The notes under the pieces: model-generated
Databases searched by the model: none
Told to the model about the DNA's origin: nothing
What the model saw: only the letters and a program-made list of their open reading frames with translations
Assembly: GCF_015234305.1 (NCBI RefSeq)
Contig: NZ_JADGMI010000008.1
Coordinates: 1-64,000, forward strand
Reading direction: 5' to 3'
Origin: Superficieibacter sp. 1612_C1
GTDB taxonomy: Bacteria > Pseudomonadota > Gammaproteobacteria > Enterobacterales > Enterobacteriaceae
Length of the DNA: 64,000 nucleotides
Translations under genes and position numbers: made by a program
In this document: positions 48,536 through 58,307 of the stretch, piece by piece
Numbering within the stretch: the stretch's first letter is position 1
Layout of the letters: each line of letters begins with the position of its first letter

Positions 48536-49474
48536 ATGAAAAATGGTATTCCGCAACTGCCACCTGAACCGCATATGTGTCGCAGTTATGAAAAAACGAC
48601 GCGTAGCCCTCTGGCACTCTATTCAGAGTATCAGCGTATGGACGTTGAGTTGCGGGCACCGCTGGCAATGACCTACAGCCACTGGCATGGTCAGGTTGAA
48701 GTCAATGTCCCTTTTGATAGCGATGTGGAATACCTTTTTAACGATGAAGTTGTGCAGATCAAGCAGGGGCATATCACCTTGTTTTGGGCCTGTACCCCTC
48801 ATCAGCTCACCAGCTCAGGCCACTGTAAGCAAATGGCGATATTCAATTTGCCTATGCATCTGTTTTTGACATGGCCGTTGGATCGTGAGCTGATTAATCA
48901 TGTCACTCATGGCATGGTCATAGAATCTATCGCCGCACAGCAACTCAGTATTTTTGAAGTTCAGCGTTGGCAGCATGAGCTTACCAGCGATAATGAGCAG
49001 GTTCGCCAGTTGGCGATCGATGAAATTGCCCTGATGTTAAAGCGATTTAGCCTTTCTGGCTGGCAACCTGCATTAATCCACAAAACATCACGCACGCAGA
49101 AAGATAGCCTTTCACGGCATGCACAATTTTATGTGAGTCAGATGCTGGAGTTTATCGCTAGCCATTGCGACAAAATATTGACTGTCAATGCCATAGCCGA
49201 ACATGTGAAGCTAAATCCTAATTACGCGATGGGTATTTTCCAGCGTGTTATGCAACTGACCATGAAACAATACATTACGTCTATGCGTATCAATCATGTG
49301 CGTGCTCTGCTTAGCGATACGGATAAGACCATCCTTGATATAGCCATGATTGCTGGTTTTCGTTCCAGTAGCCGTTTTTATAGCACGTTTAATAAATATG
49401 TCGGTATGCCTCCGCAGCAGTACCGTAAGCTGAGTCAACAACGAAGACAACATTTGCCGCACCAGGAGGTGTAA
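48536..49474 (+). CDS. AraC-family regulator, MelR-like
   Basis: The 312-residue product resembles E. coli MelR along its length (LYSEYQRMDVELRAP, SHWHGQVEVNVPFD, ITLFWACTPHQLT, INHVRALLSDTDKTILDIA). It has an N-terminal cupin-like sensor domain and a C-terminal pair of AraC helix-turn-helices (residues about 205-300). I chose ATG 48536 to match MelR; upstream codons in frame are basic and unlike the family. Melibiose genes melAB are not next to it; instead it precedes an NhaC antiporter and a C-S lyase, so it likely senses a different ligand or is a paralogue. It is absent from this place in E. coli K-12. Confidence 0.88.
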   Translation: MKNGIPQLPPEPHMCRSYEKTTRSPLALYSEYQRMDVELRAPLAMTYSHWHGQVEVNVPFDSDVEYLFNDEVVQIKQGHITLFWACTPHQLTSSGHCKQMAIFNLPMHLFLTWPLDRELINHVTHGMVIESIAAQQLSIFEVQRWQHELTSDNEQVRQLAIDEIALMLKRFSLSGWQPALIHKTSRTQKDSLSRHAQFYVSQMLEFIASHCDKILTVNAIAEHVKLNPNYAMGIFQRVMQLTMKQYITSMRINHVRALLSDTDKTILDIAMIAGFRSSSRFYSTFNKYVGMPPQQYRKLSQQRRQHLPHQEV

Positions 49475-49639
49475 GAGATCAGTAAAGTGTTATCGCTATG
49501 AAAAAGCATATAGCGCTAAAAATAATATGCTTCATTCCCGCAAGGAACTTATATAAAAAATGTAAGTTCATACATTACTATTACTTAGGGTAAGGCTATC
49601 TGTAATAGATATTCAACTTTTAACTGTTTGGATGGAATT

Positions 49640-51094
49640 ATGGAATTGAAGAGTAACGCTTTGAAAAATAGAAGGCAACTGTCTTTTTTCTGGTCAGTAA
49701 TCCCCATGGTAGTAATGCTGGGCGCGATTAGCATAGGTTATTTTGTCTTTAATATCCGTGCCGAACCTATGATCCTGATGGGGACAGCCACTGCTTCACT
49801 TATTGCACTGGCGCATGGTTATACATGGGATGATATTCTAAAATCAATTTGTGATAAAATAGCTGAAGCATTACCCGTCATCCTTATTGTTGCAAGCATA
49901 GGTTTTCTTATTGGCTCATGGATGGTATCTGGAACGATACCCATGATGATCTACTATGGGTTAAAATTTATTAATCCTCAATATTTTTATATATCCGCTT
50001 TCCTGCTGGGGGCACTCATCTCAGTATGTACCGGTACCTCCTGGGGTTCGATTGGTACCGTTGGCATTGCGATGATTGGTGTTGCTATTGGCCTGAATGT
50101 GCCGCTTGCGATTGCGGCCGGGGCAATTGTCTCTGGCTGTTGGTTTGGCGACAAATTATCTCCGGTATCTGATTCAACAAACATGGCGGCGCTTGCGGCG
50201 GGAGTGAATCTTTATTCTCATATAGCGCATCTGTTGTGGACAACCGGGCCTGGGTTTATTATATGCTGCGTCGTGTATATTTATATGGGGATGGGAATTA
50301 ATATCCCGGTAGAAACGCCAGAAAATATTTCTGTGTTGATGAACGCCATCGGAAATATTTATCATTTTAATTTTTTCTTATTGTTACCGCCGATTATTGT
50401 CTTGTACGGCTCGCTCACCAAAAGACCTCCGATTCCTATGTTGTTCTTATCAACATTAGTCTCAATGATCCTTGCGTTGGTCTTTCAGGATTTTTCAGCA
50501 TCTTCAGTGGGAGAGTCGGTGGTAAGCGGTTTTAAACTCGCTATGCTTGAAGGCAATAATGTCGCGGCTTTTCCTTCCGACGTCTCTCGCTTGCTGGAGC
50601 GTGGCGGTGCAATATCCATGTTCAGTAGTTTCGTGACGGTGTTTAGTGCCTTTAGTTTTGCGGGCGCAATGAGTGCCACCGGCTCGTTGCATACGGTTAT
50701 TAGCGCGCTGACCAAGGGCGTTAAATCGACATTCCGTCTGGTATTAACCACCATTATCAGCACCTTTACCATCTGTGCATGTACCGCAAACGGGACGTTA
50801 CCCTTACTACTTTGTGGCGACGCCTTTAAAGAAGAATACAAAAGAAGGGGGCTCGCTACGAAGAACCTTTCCCGCACAACGGAAGACGCCGGAACGGTTG
50901 TCGAACCTATTATTCCCTGGTCTGCCTCTGGCGTCTATTGTGCCACCATGCTGGGAGTTGCGACCCTCGATTATTTACCGTGGGCCATTCTCTGTTACAG
51001 CGGCATTATCTTTGCCCTTTTGTGGGCCGCGACGGGTATCGGTATTGCAAAGTATCAACCGGGTGATGATCCTGAACGTCTGGTTGAGAACTAA
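49640..51094 (+). CDS. NhaC-family Na+/H+ antiporter-type transporter
   Basis: The 484-residue protein has about 11-12 transmembrane helices and the NhaC signature region (CTGTSWGSIGTVGIAMIG, SGCWFGDKLSPVSDSTNMAA, and CACTANGTLPLLLCG near the C-terminal third). NhaC relatives exchange Na+/H+ or an organic substrate such as malate/lactate. Genes for a MelR-like regulator upstream and a C-S lyase downstream suggest an organic, perhaps sulfur amino acid, substrate. ATG 49640 is chosen (GGATGGAATT upstream). Confidence 0.88.
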   Translation: MELKSNALKNRRQLSFFWSVIPMVVMLGAISIGYFVFNIRAEPMILMGTATASLIALAHGYTWDDILKSICDKIAEALPVILIVASIGFLIGSWMVSGTIPMMIYYGLKFINPQYFYISAFLLGALISVCTGTSWGSIGTVGIAMIGVAIGLNVPLAIAAGAIVSGCWFGDKLSPVSDSTNMAALAAGVNLYSHIAHLLWTTGPGFIICCVVYIYMGMGINIPVETPENISVLMNAIGNIYHFNFFLLLPPIIVLYGSLTKRPPIPMLFLSTLVSMILALVFQDFSASSVGESVVSGFKLAMLEGNNVAAFPSDVSRLLERGGAISMFSSFVTVFSAFSFAGAMSATGSLHTVISALTKGVKSTFRLVLTTIISTFTICACTANGTLPLLLCGDAFKEEYKRRGLATKNLSRTTEDAGTVVEPIIPWSASGVYCATMLGVATLDYLPWAILCYSGIIFALLWAATGIGIAKYQPGDDPERLVEN

Positions 51095-51192
51095 TTACAG
51101 GTTTACTTTTTTATTACGCACACTAAGGAATATAAAGGCTCAGCAAATTTAACCGCATGATGCCTTTATGATTTTTAAAACAGGAGATTGTA

Positions 51193-52374
51193 ATGTCTGG
51201 TTTTGATCGCGTTATTACACGAGACAGGCGTAGCCGCAAGTATGGGCAATTGAAAGCAATGTTTGGTACTGAAGATGTATTACCCATGTGGATTGCAGAT
51301 ATGGAATTCACGACGCCAGAACCAATCCTGAATACCCTGCGTGAGGTCGTATCGCAACCTGTTCAGGGTTATAATATGGAACATCCTCAATGGCGGCAGT
51401 CCGTGTGTGGATGGTATAAAAAACGCTATGATATCAGCATTGATGAAGCATGGTTACATTTTGTTCCGGGCGTAATAAAAACGATAGTGTTATCCATCAT
51501 GGCATTGACGGAAAAGGGCGATAATATATTAACGTGCACGCCAATCTATGATCCTTATCCTAACCTGGTAAAAACCAGTGGCAGGAACCTGGTTCAAACA
51601 CGCTTAGTCGAAAAAAATGGTATTTACGAACTGGACTGGCATGACTTCCGGGAAAAATTAAAAACGTGCAAGATGTTTCTGTTTTCCTCTCCACACAATC
51701 CAGGGGGAATCGTTTGGGACCGGGCGACGCTTGAAGAGATTAACCGGTGTTGCCATGAGGCCGACGTCATCGTCGTATCAGATGAGGTGCATTGCGACTT
51801 AACATTGCCGCCTGAGCAGCATATTCCCTTTTTTACCCTGAATGCGTCATTAAACAGTAAATCAATCGTCTTTACGTCTATCAGCAAGGCGTTTAACACA
51901 CCTGCTATTCAGGGCGGGATCGCGCTTATAAAAAATGACGCATTGCGTAATAAATTCTATCATTTTCTCGATAACTGCTACCTTGCCGAGACGAATTCGA
52001 TACAACAGGCAGCGATTTATTCTGCCTATACGGACTGTGATAACTGGATTGAAAAGTTATTAACCTATTTATCTGCAAATGTGGCCTATGTTAAGCAAGA
52101 AATTGAAAAAAACTGCCCTCTGATATCCATGATTTATGGCGGTGCCTCTTATTTAGTTTTCCTTAATGCGCAAAAAATGGGCCTTAATGACGAGCAGTTA
52201 ATGTCATTTTTTGTTCATAACGCTAAGCTTGGTCTTTCGCCGGGTATACAGTATGGTCCCGGCGGCGAGGGACACATGAGACTAAATATTGCTTGCCCAC
52301 GTTCGCAACTGGCTGAGTCGATGAAAAGGCTAAAGGTGGCGTATGAGTCGTGTGGGTTTCTCCTCCACAAATGA
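51193..52374 (+). CDS. MalY/PatB-family PLP-dependent C-S lyase
   Basis: The 393-residue product is a fold type I PLP enzyme like E. coli MalY and B. subtilis PatB, which cleave cystathionine and other cysteine S-conjugates into a thiol or homocysteine, pyruvate and ammonia. Visible motifs are LPMWIADMEF at the N-terminus, SSPHNPGG, the cofactor-binding SDEVHCDL, and the PLP lysine in SISKAFN. It lies 98 nt after the antiporter gene, on the same strand, and ends 3 nt before the convergent frvR. It could be an aminotransferase by name, but MalY-type motifs favour a lyase. Confidence 0.88.
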   Translation: MSGFDRVITRDRRSRKYGQLKAMFGTEDVLPMWIADMEFTTPEPILNTLREVVSQPVQGYNMEHPQWRQSVCGWYKKRYDISIDEAWLHFVPGVIKTIVLSIMALTEKGDNILTCTPIYDPYPNLVKTSGRNLVQTRLVEKNGIYELDWHDFREKLKTCKMFLFSSPHNPGGIVWDRATLEEINRCCHEADVIVVSDEVHCDLTLPPEQHIPFFTLNASLNSKSIVFTSISKAFNTPAIQGGIALIKNDALRNKFYHFLDNCYLAETNSIQQAAIYSAYTDCDNWIEKLLTYLSANVAYVKQEIEKNCPLISMIYGGASYLVFLNAQKMGLNDEQLMSFFVHNAKLGLSPGIQYGPGGEGHMRLNIACPRSQLAESMKRLKVAYESCGFLLHK

Positions 52375-52377
52375 AGA

Positions 52378-54123
52378 CTATTCCCGCAATAGCCCCACAA
52401 ACGCCTCATGTCCGGTCAGGGCGATAATATCCTCACCCGAATAACGGTACAGTACGCTCGCCAGGTAGCTGAAGATTTTAAGCTCATGGCGGGCGCTGGA
52501 GCTGGCACAGGTTATCAGGACATGGTTTACCGGTTCTCCATTCACCTGGATGGCTGAAGTTAGCGTAATAAAAAATCCGCGAAAACGCGTTTGCTGTTCA
52601 CTCCAGCAGTGGGGAATGGCAATCCGATTCACAATCAGATTTTCCCCCTCCTGTTCACGCAGGCAGATACGTTCAGCCTCATCCGCCGTAAGGTGATGGC
52701 CCGCGACCAGCCGTTCGCAAATGCGCGCCATGATCGCCTGCCAGGATTCGTCCGGTGCGTTATCGTAATGAAAACTCCCCTCCGCCAGAAAGAAACGTTC
52801 AGGCTGCTGACGAATAAAAGCCGACGCCAGAAAATCTTTTATCTGACCGATCCCGGCTGCGGTAATAATATTTTTAATCACCAGTACCTTGTGGCGTGAT
52901 TCATCCGGGAAAAAGTGGCTGTTATTAATAATCAACATTGGCTCAACCTCGGTACTGATATTGTCCAACTCCGTCAGCGAATGCGCGATAATTACCCGGC
53001 AACTAATAATTTCCCGCTCAATGGCCTGCTTATTGATGGTGGCGATGGCGTTCTGCTCGCACAGCAGGATCACTGGCTGGCGTTCGTTCTGATGGCGCTC
53101 CAGCGCGCAGGCGAAATAAAGCCCCACCAGATCGCTGTCGAATACCGGAATATCGTACTGTTCGCTTAACTGATTAATAAAGCGCAGGCTCAGGTCGAAT
53201 GCGGCGGGCCAGGCGGCCTTCAGGTTATTCAGGCTACCCTGACGGTTTTCTGACAGCCAGACAGGAGCGGCAGTACAGCGCAGAATATGGCCCGTTAAAT
53301 CCTCCACCAGCGGCGTGTCGATAATATTCAGCCGGGCGATATCCGGCAGGGACTGCAATAATGCCTCGATGCTGGCGGCAGAGACCGCACCGGCACGTTG
53401 TTGATGAAGCATCAACAAGCCATTTAACGTATTTATTGCCTCGGTGCCTAAATACAAGCCCGCGCGCTCAATGGCTGTCCGCAGCGCCTCGTTATGTGTC
53501 TCAGGCCAGCGGCGGATGAGGCGATGACGTAGCGCATAGACGGCGAGGATCACACTGGCGATATAGTCGCCGGGAATAAACGACAGTTGTAAATGCTCGT
53601 TATCCACTTCCGTGAGCATCCCGACGACTTCCGGCGTGACGCCAGGCAAGGCAATGATAAACGGATCTTTTTTCAGCAGATTGGCCAGCAGGATAATGCG
53701 TTTTTCTTCCGGCTCATCAATAAAATGACCCATACCGGGACGGCTTTGCAGAGTAAAGGCGCGTTCGTAACGAAGCCGGAGACGCGGCAGTCTGTCGATC
53801 ACCCACGCCTCCGGTAAATTGAGCGCCTCCGCCAGCTGAGTACGCGTGGTAAAAGCATTAATCAGCAAATGCGCCAGCAACCGGTCATCATTATCGTGCC
53901 GTTGCAGTAGCTGGAAGTAGCGGCGGCGGTCAAAAATCTCTAACCGGTAGCCTGAACTACCGGTTCCCTGAATATGGGCCGTCCCACTAAGGGTAAAGTT
54001 AAGATAATCAATATCACGCAGAACGGTACGACCAGAAACCTCTGTTAACCGCGCCAGCTCGATAAGAGTACCGGGCTGCTGTTCAAGAAGGTCAAGCAGG
54101 GTAAGCTGGCGTTCGTTAAGCAT
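52378..54123 (-). CDS. frvR: PRD-type transcriptional antiterminator/regulator FrvR
   Basis: FrvR is the putative regulator of the frv operon. The 581 residues have a DeoR/Mga-like N-terminal helix-turn-helix, PRD-like domains in the middle, and a C-terminal EIIA-like domain with the phospho-acceptor candidate in VNRIAIPHCW. Length matches E. coli (582). It is the last gene of frvABXR. Confidence 0.93.
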   Translation of the reverse strand: MLNERQLTLLDLLEQQPGTLIELARLTEVSGRTVLRDIDYLNFTLSGTAHIQGTGSSGYRLEIFDRRRYFQLLQRHDNDDRLLAHLLINAFTTRTQLAEALNLPEAWVIDRLPRLRLRYERAFTLQSRPGMGHFIDEPEEKRIILLANLLKKDPFIIALPGVTPEVVGMLTEVDNEHLQLSFIPGDYIASVILAVYALRHRLIRRWPETHNEALRTAIERAGLYLGTEAINTLNGLLMLHQQRAGAVSAASIEALLQSLPDIARLNIIDTPLVEDLTGHILRCTAAPVWLSENRQGSLNNLKAAWPAAFDLSLRFINQLSEQYDIPVFDSDLVGLYFACALERHQNERQPVILLCEQNAIATINKQAIEREIISCRVIIAHSLTELDNISTEVEPMLIINNSHFFPDESRHKVLVIKNIITAAGIGQIKDFLASAFIRQQPERFFLAEGSFHYDNAPDESWQAIMARICERLVAGHHLTADEAERICLREQEGENLIVNRIAIPHCWSEQQTRFRGFFITLTSAIQVNGEPVNHVLITCASSSARHELKIFSYLASVLYRYSGEDIIALTGHEAFVGLLRE

Positions 54124-54132
54124 AATGTGTCC

Positions 54133-55200
54133 TTAGCGGAAATCCTTCATGTCCTGGACGTGCTGCTCATTCAGCGACAGCAACAGTTCACGTATCATCG
54201 TCAGCGAGGCCTCATAATCTCTGGCGGAAATCATGCCGCTGTTAGCGTGAAAATAACGCGTAGGCAGGCAGAGCGCGACCACAGGGCGACCGCCACCCAT
54301 CACGTTATAGCGTCCGCCATCGGTCGCGCCGGTTTTCATGGTGGCAAACTGAAGCGGGGCATGGCTACGCATGGCGCTTTGTTTGAGCAGGGCCAGTAGT
54401 TTCTGGTTCGGGAAGTAGCGCTTATCGAATAGCATGACGCCCGGACCCTCGCCCAGTTGCAGTGGATATTTAATTCCATCGATGCCCGGAACATCGCCAG
54501 CGACGGCAGTATCCAGCACGATCACCACATCGGGCTTAATCGACTCGGCGGAGGTTTGTGCGCCGCGAAGCCCCACCTCTTCCTCAACGCTGCCTACGCC
54601 ATAAAGCGTAATGTCCGGGTTGTTCACCGTCTGGAATAACTCTGCCATCAGGGCGCAGCCAACGCGATTATCCAGCGCCTTGGCGACAATCTTATCATCG
54701 CCCCAGCGGGCAAAATTGGCTTCCGGGCTGATGAAATCACCCACGGCAACGCCGCGATACTCTACCTCTTTGCGGCTTTCTGCGCCGATATCAATAAACA
54801 TTTCATCAAACGTCAGCGGCTGCTGCTTCTGTTTTTCGGTAAGCGCGTGCGGTGCCACAGAGCCAATAATGCCGGGGATTTTCTGCCCGTCGCGGGTGCG
54901 TATGGTCACGCGATGGTTGAGCATGGACTGACTCCACCAGCCGCCCACGGTATTGAAGCGAATAAATCCTTTCTCACAAATATGCGTCACCATAAAGCCC
55001 ACTTCATCCATGTGGCCGACGATGGCGACTTTAGGACCGCGCGAGCCTTTACGGGCGATAAAACTGCCCAGACCGTCAAACGTAATCTCATCGGCATCGT
55101 TTTCCAGCGTCCTGATCAGGACCTGACGTACTTCATGCTCATCGCCGCTCACGGCGCTGGCATCGCAGAGCTTCCGGAGTAAATCAGTGTTCACGGGCAA
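54133..55200 (-). CDS. frvX: M42-family peptidase FrvX
   Basis: The 355-residue protein is a co-catalytic metallo-aminopeptidase/endoglucanase-like M42 enzyme. Metal ligands are visible in IVGHMDEVGF, KALDNRVGCAL, SVEEEVGLRG and VLDTAVAGD. The physiological substrate is unknown. It overlaps the end of frvB by 17 nt. Confidence 0.94.
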   Translation of the reverse strand: MPVNTDLLRKLCDASAVSGDEHEVRQVLIRTLENDADEITFDGLGSFIARKGSRGPKVAIVGHMDEVGFMVTHICEKGFIRFNTVGGWWSQSMLNHRVTIRTRDGQKIPGIIGSVAPHALTEKQKQQPLTFDEMFIDIGAESRKEVEYRGVAVGDFISPEANFARWGDDKIVAKALDNRVGCALMAELFQTVNNPDITLYGVGSVEEEVGLRGAQTSAESIKPDVVIVLDTAVAGDVPGIDGIKYPLQLGEGPGVMLFDKRYFPNQKLLALLKQSAMRSHAPLQFATMKTGATDGGRYNVMGGGRPVVALCLPTRYFHANSGMISARDYEASLTMIRELLLSLNEQHVQDMKDFR

Positions 55201-56626
55201 CCTCCTGTTGCGCGGCCTTACGTTTCAGCCACAACCCTTTAAGTAGAATGATAAGAGAGATATTCAGCGCCAGACCGATGGCCAGCACCAGATAAAACGA
55301 ACCGGCTGGCGACATCAGGCCAATCAGCGGATCGAATATACCTAATCCTGGTGCCAGGCGTTTGATACCAAAAGCGATAACCAGCATACCGGTAATACCG
55401 CCAGAGAGGGTATTAGCGGTGATCATCGGCAGCGGTGCGGCCAGTGCGTAAGGAATGGCGGGTTCAGTGGCGACGGTTGCGCCGACAATAATGGCGCTAC
55501 TGGCTGCGCCTTTTTCCTGCGCCGTAAACAGTTTGGGGGCAATGTAGGTAGCAATGCCTGCGGCAACGGGAGGCAATAACGTGACGACGCCGACAATGCC
55601 ATACCAGTCGTAAATATGTTTCTCCAGCAGCGAAAAGCAGAAGAACCACGCCGTTTTGTTGATGGGTCCGCCCATATCAAATGCCAGCATCGCACCAACC
55701 AGAAACGCTGCGCCGAGCTTCATTGACGGCGGAATGGTATTCAGGAAGTGCAGCAATGCGCCCATGATATCGGACATGACCGGACCGACCACGTAATAGG
55801 TCAGTACGCCGAACAGCAGCAGAGTCACAAATGGGATCAGCATGGACCCCAGTAGCGGTTGCAGCGCCTTGCCGAGACGGACTTTACGGAAATAGAGCAC
55901 GAAGTAGCCCACTGCCAGCCCCAGTACGACTGCGCCAAGGAAACCCGCACCGGACTGGGTGCCGAGCATCGCTTTATCGTTTGCCAGATAACAGACCAGA
56001 AACGCAGGCGCAAACGCGGGTTTATCGGCGATGGAGGAGGCGATATACGCGCCCATAATCGGGATCATAAACGTAAAGCCGAGATAACCGATGGACTCCA
56101 CTATCCAGGTAAACGACGGCGTGCCTTTTGCCATATCGGTATAGGGCAACCCGAACTGCACCAGCATATTAGCAATCGCCACCAGGATACCGCCGCCGAT
56201 CACAAACGGCAGCGCAGCAGAAACCCCCGCCATCAGGTGACTCATCACGCTGCCCTGCTGTACTTCCTGGTTTCCCAGTTTAACGCTGCTATCGGCCGCA
56301 AAAAGCTGTGAATGCGTTGGCAACTGGGCAAAAATCTGGTCGATGTTTTTCAGTGCCTGAGAGATCGGAATTTCATAGACCTTTTTCCCGGAAAAACGCG
56401 CGCGATCTTCCCCGCTTAACCCGCGTCCGGTTGCCAGAATGACGTAATCCGCCGCGGCAATTTCAGCGCTGGTCAGGCGATTTTCCACGCCGCTCGACCC
56501 CTGCGTTTCCACTTTAATGGTATGGCCGAGCGCGCGGGCTTTTTGCTCCAGCGCTTCCGCCACCATATAGGTATGCGCGATGCCCGCCGGACAGTTGGTG
56601 ATGGCAACTAAATGTAAGGATCCCAT
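55184..56626 (-). CDS. frvB: PTS fructose-like transporter subunit IIBC FrvB
   Basis: FrvB combines the IIB domain (residues about 1-100, phosphorylated Cys in TNCPAGIAHTYM) with a membrane IIC domain of about eight or more helices. The 480 residues are close to the E. coli length. The sugar is unknown. It follows frvA by 10 nt. Confidence 0.94.
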   Translation of the reverse strand: MGSLHLVAITNCPAGIAHTYMVAEALEQKARALGHTIKVETQGSSGVENRLTSAEIAAADYVILATGRGLSGEDRARFSGKKVYEIPISQALKNIDQIFAQLPTHSQLFAADSSVKLGNQEVQQGSVMSHLMAGVSAALPFVIGGGILVAIANMLVQFGLPYTDMAKGTPSFTWIVESIGYLGFTFMIPIMGAYIASSIADKPAFAPAFLVCYLANDKAMLGTQSGAGFLGAVVLGLAVGYFVLYFRKVRLGKALQPLLGSMLIPFVTLLLFGVLTYYVVGPVMSDIMGALLHFLNTIPPSMKLGAAFLVGAMLAFDMGGPINKTAWFFCFSLLEKHIYDWYGIVGVVTLLPPVAAGIATYIAPKLFTAQEKGAASSAIIVGATVATEPAIPYALAAPLPMITANTLSGGITGMLVIAFGIKRLAPGLGIFDPLIGLMSPAGSFYLVLAIGLALNISLIILLKGLWLKRKAAQQEVAREH

Positions 56627-56636
56627 CCGGTTCTCC

Positions 56637-57083
56637 TTATTGGCTTAAGGTGTGGGTTAACAGAGAGAGGATCTGCGATGCATCGCCCTGCTTGAGCTGG
56701 TCGATAAAATCGGCATGAATGATTTTGCGGCACAGCGTGCCAATCATTTTGACCTGATCTTCCTCGCCTTCCTGCGGAACGCCGAGGCAAATCCAGCAGG
56801 TCACCGCCTCGTCATCGCTGGCCTTCCACGCCACGCCCTGATTGTTTCGGGCGAACAACACAAACGGCTGTTTGACGCAGGCATTTTTGCCGTGCGGGAC
56901 GGCAACGCCTGAACCAAAACCGGTGGAGTGGAGTTTTTCACGCAGCAGCAGCGTTTGCAGAAACGCGCCGCGATCGGTGATATAGCCGTTCTGCCAGGCC
57001 ATTTCCGTCAGTTGTTTGAGAATGGAATAAGCACTGTTTCCGGGGATATTGAGGTCAATACAGCTAAGGGTAAGCGTCGCCAT
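56637..57083 (-). CDS. frvA: PTS fructose-like subunit IIA FrvA
   Basis: The 148-residue cytoplasmic IIA protein carries the phospho-acceptor His in GVAVPHGKNA (about residue 60). It would pass phosphate from HPr to FrvB. It is the first gene of frvABXR. Length equals E. coli. Confidence 0.94.
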   Translation of the reverse strand: MATLTLSCIDLNIPGNSAYSILKQLTEMAWQNGYITDRGAFLQTLLLREKLHSTGFGSGVAVPHGKNACVKQPFVLFARNNQGVAWKASDDEAVTCWICLGVPQEGEEDQVKMIGTLCRKIIHADFIDQLKQGDASQILSLLTHTLSQ

Positions 57084-57218
57084 GAACTAACTCCGTTGCA
57101 CAAATCATTATCTGATTCTAATGAGATAGCGGCGTGAAGATGAGCGGCAATATGTCAAAGCCGGGTGACAATACCCGGCAGAGTGGCGTGCTAAATTTGT
57201 GGAGGGGAACACACTTTA

Positions 57219-57545
57219 CTACGGCATTCCCGCCAGCCGTAGCAGCGCGGTAACAACGGCTGCCGCGACGATCACCACAATCAACGGCATTTTGCGCCAG
57301 GCGAGGAATACCGCGAACGCCACCCCCAGCACTCGTGCCATACCGGCGAAATGACCGCCTTCATACAGGGCGGTTGCCAGGGCCACCGAGAAGAGAAGCG
57401 TCGTTGCCGCATCAGAAAGTAACGCCTGCGCGCGTTCGGAGAGCGTCAGCCGGTTTCCCAATTTTGCCCCGCCCAGTCGCATCAGGTACGTGCCAATCGA
57501 CAGGATTGCCACACCAGTCAGGATCAACATGTAGTCAGCCATCAT
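57219..57545 (-). CDS. azlD: AzlD-family small membrane subunit of an amino-acid exporter
   Basis: The 108-residue protein has about four transmembrane helices and the family start pattern ILTGVAILSIGTYLMRLGG. AzlD works with AzlC in branched-chain amino-acid (or azaleucine) export. It overlaps the azlC stop by 4 nt (ATGA). A second ATG one codon on is equally possible. The gene replaces rha genes expected behind frv in E. coli K-12. Confidence 0.88.
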   Translation of the reverse strand: MMADYMLILTGVAILSIGTYLMRLGGAKLGNRLTLSERAQALLSDAATTLLFSVALATALYEGGHFAGMARVLGVAFAVFLAWRKMPLIVVIVAAAVVTALLRLAGMP

Positions 57546-58204
57546 TTTTTCCTTGTTGCTAAGCCCAGCAGGGAGAGCAGCACTGGCAGGCCCACCGGGG
57601 CAAAGGGCACGGCGGCAAGCGAGATAGCGGCACCGCTGGCGGCGCGGATCAGGGTGGTTTTTTTCTTTAGTGCTGGCAGAACGAGCGCCAGCAGAATGGC
57701 GGGAAATACCGCGTCCAGGCCGATGGTTTCCGGCGCAGGCAGGAGCTTACCTACCGCCGCGCCCAACAGCGTACCGACCGGCCAGAACAGCGCGACGCCA
57801 ATGCCGCACAGCCAGAAGGCGGCTTTACGTTGCTCCGGCGTAGGCTGGGACAGACCAAATACCACGCTCTCGTCATTCATAATGTGGCAACCAATCAGGC
57901 TCATCACGCCTTTGCCAACCAGATCGCGCACGGTAACGCCGAACGGAAAATGACGGGCATTGACCAGCAGTCCCGCGATGGCCGCCGCCAGCGGATTACC
58001 GCCGCTGGCCACAATGCCGATAAACATAAACTCCGAGGCCCCGGCCAGCACAACGACAGAAAGCAACAGCGGTAGCCACAGCGGAAAGCCGTAGGCCATC
58101 GCCAGCGAACCGTAGGAGGCACCGACGACACCGACGGCCAGACAAACCAGAAAAATGGCTTTTATGGTGTCGCTTTTCAGGCTGGAGAAGAACGAGAGAG
58201 ACAT
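57542..58204 (-). CDS. azlC: AzlC-family amino-acid exporter subunit
   Basis: The 220-residue protein has about six transmembrane helices and AzlC signatures (AGASEFMFIGIVASGGNPLA, LLVNARHFPFGVTVRDL). Together with AzlD it forms a two-component exporter like E. coli YgaZH. It is divergent from an XRE-cupin regulator gene 104 nt away, which probably controls it. Confidence 0.9.
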   Translation of the reverse strand: MSLSFFSSLKSDTIKAIFLVCLAVGVVGASYGSLAMAYGFPLWLPLLLSVVVLAGASEFMFIGIVASGGNPLAAAIAGLLVNARHFPFGVTVRDLVGKGVMSLIGCHIMNDESVVFGLSQPTPEQRKAAFWLCGIGVALFWPVGTLLGAAVGKLLPAPETIGLDAVFPAILLALVLPALKKKTTLIRAASGAAISLAAVPFAPVGLPVLLSLLGLATRKK

Positions 58205-58307
58205 ACTATTATCGCCATAACGAACAGGTATCCATTATAATGAACACATCAATATCGTTTTTCAAGACGAACGTTTCGTTCGGTAAATAAAACAGTGGAG
58301 TGGCTTT

